Positions 51,037 to 64,000 of a stretch of DNA of 64,000 nucleotides are shown piece by piece. Location of the stretch: positions 9,734,001 to 9,798,000 of the forward strand of contig CAVNZM010000004.1 of the NCBI GenBank assembly GCA_963693365.1, given 5' to 3'. The stretch comes from Amoebidium appalachense. Taxonomy: Eukaryota > Ichthyosporea. Every line of letters begins with the position of its first letter. Position 1 is the stretch's first letter. The translations under genes were made by a program, and so were the position numbers. The notes beneath the pieces were generated by a model. The model saw only the letters and a program-made list of their open reading frames with translations. It did no database searches and was not told the origin of the DNA.

Positions 51037-51894
51037 TCAACACGGTAGAACAGTGTAAATCAAAGTAAACGAAATTTTTGGGGAATATTGCTGCGCTATG
51101 GTACAGTGCCCAGCGTATGCCGCTGGGAGAAGGAAGGCGAAGGGACCTCTACTGGCGCGGAGCGCCGGTAGAGTGACTGCCACTTGGTGCCGTCCTGTTG
51201 GGATTGGGGTAGCCTCCGTGGCCGCCCTCGTGCGTGCGGGCCCGCCCTCGCTAGCTTGCTTGTTGGCCGATGCGCGAACCAGCTCGGCTTCGCGCTCCTT
51301 CTGTTTGGCGTGCGCAACAGCCTTGGACCACTTGGCGCCGTACTTGGGGTTGTACGTCTTCTCAATTTGGGCGCGGGCGACCTCTGCAACTGCAACTGCG
51401 TGACCCTCCGCGCGCCGAATGTACAACAGCTGGAGTCTGTCGCCGCCGTAACTGATGAGGTCGACGACGAGCTCGCGGAGCAGGGTAAGCTGACGGGCCG
51501 CAAAGGCGTCCGCCAACTCGTTGGCTAGCTTGGGTAGTGCAGCGACCAAATTGAGCGCCTGCACACCCGCATTGACCAGCCCTATCCACTGTTCAGCCTC
51601 CTCCTTGATGGGCTTGGGGAGATCTCCCGCAGGGAACAATCCGTCTGACGACAATGGCAGTGGGCCAAACGGGAAACGCCCGTCAACCACAAAATGCTCG
51701 ACGGCTTGCAGAGATGCGTGCGACTCCACGAACTCGCCACGGGTGAGTCGTAGCACGTTTTGCTGCGGGTTCCAAGTTTGCCGAACTTCAAGGCGCTCAC
51801 ATCGCTGCTCGTCCAACTCCTCCTTGTTGTTGTTATCAGCCGGAAGGAGCCTGCGAACCTCAGCGCTATACAGGTTGAAGGCAGCGTTCTCCAC
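51037..51894 (-). CDS. Element ORF1, left arm, unknown function
   Basis: A 285-codon open frame upstream of the recombinase, possibly gag-like or DNA-binding by position only. It has no in-frame ATG before ENAAFNLYSAEVRRLLP, so it needs splicing or a non-AUG start. Visible features are an NNNKEELDEQRCERLE segment, a leucine-rich middle (ALNLVAALPKLANELADAF) and a basic, charged C-terminal third (KWSKAVAHAKQKEREAELVR). I recognise no domain. This is the only copy in the window with the full middle section; the right arm lacks about 80 nt of it. Confidence 0.6.
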   Translation of the reverse strand: MENAAFNLYSAEVRRLLPADNNNKEELDEQRCERLEVRQTWNPQQNVLRLTRGEFVESHASLQAVEHFVVDGRFPFGPLPLSSDGLFPAGDLPKPIKEEAEQWIGLVNAGVQALNLVAALPKLANELADAFAARQLTLLRELVVDLISYGGDRLQLLYIRRAEGHAVAVAEVARAQIEKTYNPKYGAKWSKAVAHAKQKEREAELVRASANKQASEGGPARTRAATEATPIPTGRHQVAVTLPALRASRGPFAFLLPAAYAGHCTIAQQYSPKISFTLIYTVLPC

Positions 51895-52043
51895 GCTAGG
51901 CGAGGAATTAGTGTGACAAGTTCTGTCACCTACCGTAGCTTACTTAGATCTAAGTGTGCGAAGGGGACTGCAACCTCAGAACCGAGCTCTCGCCAAAAGC
52001 GCCGCATGAAGTGGGTGTGACGTTGGGAAATGAGCTAACGACT

Positions 52044-52114
52044 AGTAGGAGCTCGCTCCTTATATACCAACGGAATCCAGGGCTCCGTTGGTATATAAGG
52101 AGCGAGCTCCTACT
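52044..52114. repeat. Centre of the 4.2-kb palindrome
   Basis: The two arms meet as perfect inverted repeats around a 9-nt spacer, atccagggc (52075-52083). Each side reads TCCGTTGGTATATAAGG outward, so two element 5' ends, each with a TATA box, face each other. Confidence 0.93.
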
Positions 52115-52227
52115 AGTCGTTAGCTCATTTCCCAACGTCACACCCACTTCATGCGACGTTTTTGGCGAGAGCTCGGTTCTGAGGTTGCAGTCCCCTTCGC
52201 ACACTTAGATCTAAGTAAGCTACGGTA

Positions 52228-52936
52228 GGTGGCAGAACTTGTCACACTAATTCCTCGCCTAGCGTGGAGAACGCTGCCTTCAACCTGTATAGCGCTGAGG
52301 TTCGCAGGCTCCTTCCGGCTGATAACAACAACAAGGAGGAGTTGGACGAGCAGCGATGTGAGCGCCTTGAAGTTCGGCAAATTTGGAACCCGCAGCAAAA
52401 CGTGCTTTGGCCCACGGCCCTTGTCGTCAGACGGATTGTTCCCTGCGGGAGACCTCCCCAAGCCCATCAAGGAGGAGGCTGAACAGTGGATAGGGCTGGT
52501 CAACGCGGGTGTGCAGGCGCTCAATTTGGTTGCTGCACTACCCAAGCTAGCCAACGAGTTGGCGGACGCCTTTGCGGCCCGTCAGCTTACCCTGCTCCGC
52601 GAGCTCGTCGTCGACCTCATCAGGTACGGCGGCGACAGACTCCAGCTGTTGTACATTCGGCGCGCGGAGGGTCACGCAGTTGCAGTTGCAGAGGTCGCCC
52701 GCGCCCAAATTGAGAAGACGTACAACCCCAAGTACGGCGCCAAATGGTCCAAGGCTGTTGCGCACGCCAAACAGAAGGAGCGCGAATCCGAGCTGGTTCG
52801 CGCATCGGCCAACAAGCAAGCTAGCGAGGGCGGGCCCGCGGGCCCCTACACGCACGAGGGCGGCCACGGAGGCTACCCCAACCCCAACAGGACGGCACCA
52901 AGTGGCAGTCACTCTACCGGCGCTCCGCGCCAGTAG
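52228..52936 (+). pseudogene. Element ORF1, right arm (frameshifted)
   Basis: Same ORF as in the left arm. About 80 nt are missing after GCAAAACGTGCT, shifting the frame from the first part (ENAAFNLYSAEVRRLLPADN and on) to the second (LPKPIKEEAEQWIGLVNAG and on). A further change near the end alters the C-terminus. Not expected to make the full protein. Confidence 0.75.
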
Positions 52937-53081
52937 AGGTCCCTTCGCCTTCCTTCTCCCAGCGGCGTACTGCTGGGCACTGTACCATAGCGCAGCAATA
53001 TTCCCCAAAAATTTCGTTGACTTTGATTTACACTGTTCTACCGTGTTGAGTTTCCACGTTCTTCCATTCGTTGTTTATTAG

Positions 53082-54337
53082 GTCGCTGCGGAAAATGCCC
53101 CTCTGGCCCTTGAACTTCGCCACCCCGGCGGAGGACACTGTCCCGGTCGTTTCTGCAGTCCTGCCCCTTCCCCAGCACCTGCGGAGCCGCCAAGGTCGAC
53201 TTCTCCGCCCCCCGGTGCCCCTGAAGGGGTGATTATTTTGCCCGGTCAAGAAGGTGGTGTGGGGGGCCCAGCTGCGGGGCCCCCTCCCACTGTGGATGTA
53301 AACCCCTCCGCGACGGGGCGTGTTTATGTTTCTCCCATCGGCGACTTTGGTGCGTGGCATGCGGCTGTGGTCCAATCTATGCCCCCGACCCTCAGGGCAA
53401 ATGTGGATGTTTTGATCAGCAACACCCTTGCCGCCACCACCTGGGAGCGCTACCAGATGGAAATTCGGTTTTACCTTCAGTTTTGTCAAGAGTCCGCCTT
53501 CGCCCCTTGGCCCCTCACCGGCACGGTTGCCACTGAGTATGTGGCCAAGTTGATGGAGCGAAATTACGCGCCGGGCACGGTGGTCGGCAAGCTCTCTGCC
53601 CTGCGCAAGGTAAACGAACTTTGGGGGCTCCCATACCCTCCCCCCATCGGTCATGTCCGCCCTCACCCAGGAGTACACCCGCACCCATATGCAGCGTAAC
53701 CCCGACAAGCTGGCTGACCCGCGGCGGTTCGATGCCGAATGGGTGTCCCTCATCCTCACCCACCAGCCGCAGACCACCGCCGACACACAGCGGCGCCTGG
53801 GAGTGCTCCTGTTGGCCTACCTCTGGGGCCTGCGTGGACCACGGTCACCGAACTGCTCGCAGAAGATGTGGTTTTGAAGGCCCGCACCCACAAGGCCACC
53901 GCATCACTCTACGGCTGCGGAAAATCAAGCAAGGCGCGGGCAAGTTGCGTGACCCCGTCGTGCGCACGCGAATGGTGCCCACCATCTGTGTCCCGGCCCT
54001 ACAGGCAGCAGTTGCGGGCACCCCCCGCCCCCCTGGCGCCCCCCACTGCATCCTCCCCACCGGTAACGTCAACCACCAGACCGAATGGATGCAGCGCGAG
54101 TTGTGCGCTATCGGCGTGGAGCCCCTGTTAGCCAACGCCGTCACCTTCCACTGCCTCCGTCATGGCATGGTCGGCACGGCCAAGGCTGCGGGGGTCTCTG
54201 ACCAGCAAATTGATTGGCTCGACGTCTGGCTTGGCACGAAGCCGGCCACCTACGGCACCGGCCACCAACATACAGCCGACGACGTGCTGTATTTTGAAGC
54301 CCAGGCTGCGGGGCCTTGTTTGCAGTTGATTGTGTAA
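53082..54337 (+). pseudogene. Tyrosine recombinase, right arm (frameshifted)
   Basis: Carries the whole recombinase in three frames. From an acceptor-like gtttattag| it reads a proline-rich lead with GGGHCPGRFC, then the N-terminal domain. An extra C in a C6 run near 53640 shifts the frame (the left arm has C5), then come the two one-base losses shared with the left arm around GLR and before RITLRLRKIKQ. The C-terminus keeps HCLRHG (HxxRH box) and TYGTG with the candidate nucleophile Tyr. By family it would cut and rejoin DNA through a 3'-phosphotyrosine. Inactive as it stands. Confidence 0.8.
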
Positions 54338-54521
54338 AGCATCTCTAATAAGCTTGTAACGACGCAATACTTGTCTGATCACCGGAAGGCAGCAGTCGAC
54401 GCAGGTAGCAACCATACATCTAAATACTTGGCTTGATTCATCAAGCACTATTTAGAGTGTATTCTAGGGCACTCAATGGTTGAAATGGTGTTTCTAACAA
54501 TGATAGCCCATTTGGGTGAGC

Positions 54522-54630
54522 TTCGTTGGTATATAAGGAGCGAACTCCTACTGGTCGTTAGTGCACTCATTTCTCAACGTCACACCCACTTCACCCACCC
54601 ACCCGCCCGAGCTCTAGGGTTGCATCCCAA
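54522..54630 (+). repeat. Third copy of the element's terminal sequence
   Basis: TTCGTTGGTATATAAGGAGC and the following stretch through cccaacgtcacacccacttc match the 5' ends of both arms with scattered differences, in direct orientation to the right arm. Confidence 0.85.
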
Positions 54631-54639
54631 CATTGCATT

Positions 54640-54693
54640 GGATGCACAGCTTCCGAGCTTTATGCGCACGTCCCCACAACACAACACACACAC

Positions 54694-54729
<36 letters not shown>

Positions 54730-55119
54730 CACACACAACACACGTGCACATGTTCACTCACACATCCGCACACACCTGCACACACACATACACACACAAA
54801 ACACACATATACACGCACGTACACGTACACACACACGCCCCCCTCCGCACGGGTGGTGGGGGGTGGGAGTGAGGTTTTGGTAAGGATATGAGAACGAGGT
54901 TGTGGTAAGCCTGTAAAGTGATGTGTGAAGCTGTATGTAAGTGTTGTCAACGATCTCTGATCCCTGTGGGATCACAGCATGAACCGAGCTCATAAAGCAA
55001 TCGAAAGCAACCATACATTTAAATGATGTTTCCCGATCGTACAACCATGACCTCGAACCATTCAAATTTGAATCATGATCAGCCTATCCCAGCTGGGTCT
55101 GGGAAAAAAGTGTGTGTGT

Positions 55120-55174
<55 letters not shown>

Positions 55175-56380
55175 GGGGGGAGAGGCTAGGGGCAGGGGGT
55201 TGGCCGCGGTGGTGAAAGAGGGGGGGGGAGGGGGGGGGGAGGGGGTTGGTGCTGCAGCTGAAAGGGGGAAAGAGAGAATTAGCTGAGAGGGAGCAAGCCT
55301 TGGGAGGAAGAGAGGGACTCCGAGGGAGAGAGGGGGGGGGGGGGGGGGGGGGGGAGCAAGAGAGGGGGGAGGGGGGAGGGGGTTGGGGAGCAATACTTTA
55401 ATCATAGAAGAGGATTTGAATCTGTTCTCGTGTCTGTGTGCGTGTGTACGTGTGTGCGTGTGTGTCCGAAGGGGGAGGGGAGGGCGCGGCAACGCGTTAT
55501 CACTATCATGAGACTAAAAAAAAAAAAAATTGTTTGTGAGCAGCGCCTTCTCTCCAGGAAGAACAGCTGTGGGGGGCAGGCGGGGAATGCATTCACAGTA
55601 GACTGAAGGTACCTGTAAGGCCACGGACCCATGCATATCTAATAGGTTAAAAAGAGAAATTTATTGCTTTATTCAGTCCATTCAATCAGCAGTGGCTGGT
55701 CAAATAAGTTAGAAAATAATAATTACTATAAATGGCAAGACAGGGCAAAAATGACCAACCATTCAAGAAGCAGAAGAAATACATCCGTAGACTAACTAAA
55801 GCTACAAATACTCCAGTCAAGACTACACTAAAAAGATTAATGGGTGACCTTAAATATGTACACGTTAGCCCGGGAAGACTAATTTATCAGCAAGCCGTAC
55901 ACTCCTATCCAATACATGTGCAGTTTTGCAGTTTTGTTCGCAAACCTTATATCCTGCTCAGAACTGCAACTCCACAACAGTATCCCAATGTCAGACGTGT
56001 GCATCCCCCCCCCCCCCCCCCCCCCCCCTCTCAAAAAAAAGGTTCAAAACAACGGTTTGTTTTCTCCGACTAGATATTGGTACAAAAGCACATTCCGTTC
56101 TCGGTACCCCCCTTCCTTTCCCCCCCTTCCCCCTCCCCCCCCCCCCCTCCCCCTCCCCCAAACACCCACACCCACACATCTACATTCACCCACTCACCCA
56201 TCCGCGCACCCACACACACACACACCACCACCACCAACAAAAAAATTTAACCAGAATAAAGGAAACTATAAAACCATCACCGCCACCACTACGGCCACCA
56301 CCACACACCATACCCAACTAAAACCAAAAACCAAAAACTCAATAATCCAGAACTTCTCTACCAGCTGAACCCTATATCGT
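54640..56380. other. 3' flank of the CLIP-like gene, repeats
   Basis: (AC)n at 54690-54835, a (GT)n-G tract at 55110-55173, G-rich blocks to 55380. The ORF at 55732-56073 looks unsupported. Minus-strand AATAAA signals near 55655-55675 could terminate the CLIP-like transcript. Confidence 0.5.
55657..55675 (-). terminator. Candidate polyadenylation signals of the CLIP-like gene
   Basis: The minus strand reads GAATAAAGCAATAAATTTC, two AATAAA hexamers about 710 nt past the stop codon at 56381-56383. Motif only. Confidence 0.4.
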
Positions 56381-63978
<7,598 letters not shown>

Positions 63979-64000
63979 CTGTGTGTGTGTGTGTGTGTGT

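Larger units (their letters stand above)
49933..52074 (-). mobile_element. Tyrosine-recombinase element, left palindrome arm (truncated)
   Basis: Left arm of a 4.2-kb palindrome. Read on the minus strand from the centre, it holds a TATA-containing terminal sequence, ORF1 and a recombinase frame, collinear with the right arm. It loses homology after GCCGTCAC, so the recombinase C-terminus with the HxxRH box is missing. Neither arm contains a recognisable reverse transcriptase, which separates it from complete DIRS or Ngaro elements; it may be a Crypton-like or RT-less derivative. Confidence 0.8.
52084..54630 (+). mobile_element. Tyrosine-recombinase element, right arm with terminal repeats
   Basis: Outward-reading copy: terminal sequence with TATA (52084-52200), broken ORF1, recombinase frame up to 54337, then about 185 nt later a diverged direct copy of the terminal sequence (54522-54630). 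The direct terminal repeats bracket a unit of about 2.5 kb with ORF1 and recombinase but no reverse transcriptase. Inverted homology with the left arm ends at 54145. The whole unit is more GC-rich than surrounding DNA and free of homopolymer tracts, fitting a recent arrival. Confidence 0.78.

Noticed and set aside
55732-56073. Plus-strand ORF MARQGKNDQPFKKQ... ending in a C tract
   Set aside because: It lies in the 3' flank of the CLIP-like gene on the opposite strand, runs into a C homopolymer, and matches no family I know.

Overview
The window comes from a eukaryotic nuclear genome: genes are split by spliceosomal introns, transcription factors are glutamine-rich, and non-coding DNA is saturated with microsatellites and homopolymers. 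The gene set is a Vac1/Pep7-type protein with two FYVE-like fingers, a CLIP-170-type protein with a C-terminal zinc knuckle, two GATA factors and a mitochondrial dicarboxylate carrier. With E2F-like and CCAAT elements in non-coding DNA, this suggests an opisthokont, perhaps an early-diverging (zoosporic) fungus. That assignment is inference; no rRNA or other marker is present.

Layout. 638-5042 (minus): GATA factor A. 5043-14218: no confidently callable gene, one candidate small gene with a CCAAT/E2F-like promoter near 8.2 kb. 14219-20076 (minus): mitochondrial dicarboxylate carrier, 7 coding exons, 286 aa. 20077-29112: intergenic between the divergent carrier and GATA factor B. 29115-35639 (plus): GATA factor B, 6 coding exons, about 1236 aa once two C-run frameshifts are discounted. 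35640-37500: no clear gene. About 37.5-49.5 kb (minus): Vac1/Pep7/rabenosyn-like endosomal protein in at least 14 small exons. 49933-54145: near-perfect head-to-head palindrome of two decayed tyrosine-recombinase elements, with a third copy of their terminal sequence at 54522. 56381-63978 (minus), running off the right edge: 3' part of a CLIP-170-like microtubule plus-end protein.

Exon joins were worked out by hand from splice motifs and reading phase. They are internally consistent in phase throughout, which is the main support for the models. The genes do not form an operon or obvious pathway; they are housekeeping and regulatory genes (transcription, metabolite transport, endosomal fusion, microtubule dynamics).

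The most unusual property is intron architecture. In about half of the donor sites I placed, a long C tract begins within about 20 nt of the 5' splice site, and other donors or acceptors are cut directly out of (GT)n or (CA)n repeats. Other notable items are a five-copy acidic/aromatic motif in GATA factor B, a seven-copy 24-residue repeat in the CLIP-like protein, and a dispersed short repeat abutting G tracts. Homopolymer lengths in the assembly should be treated with caution.
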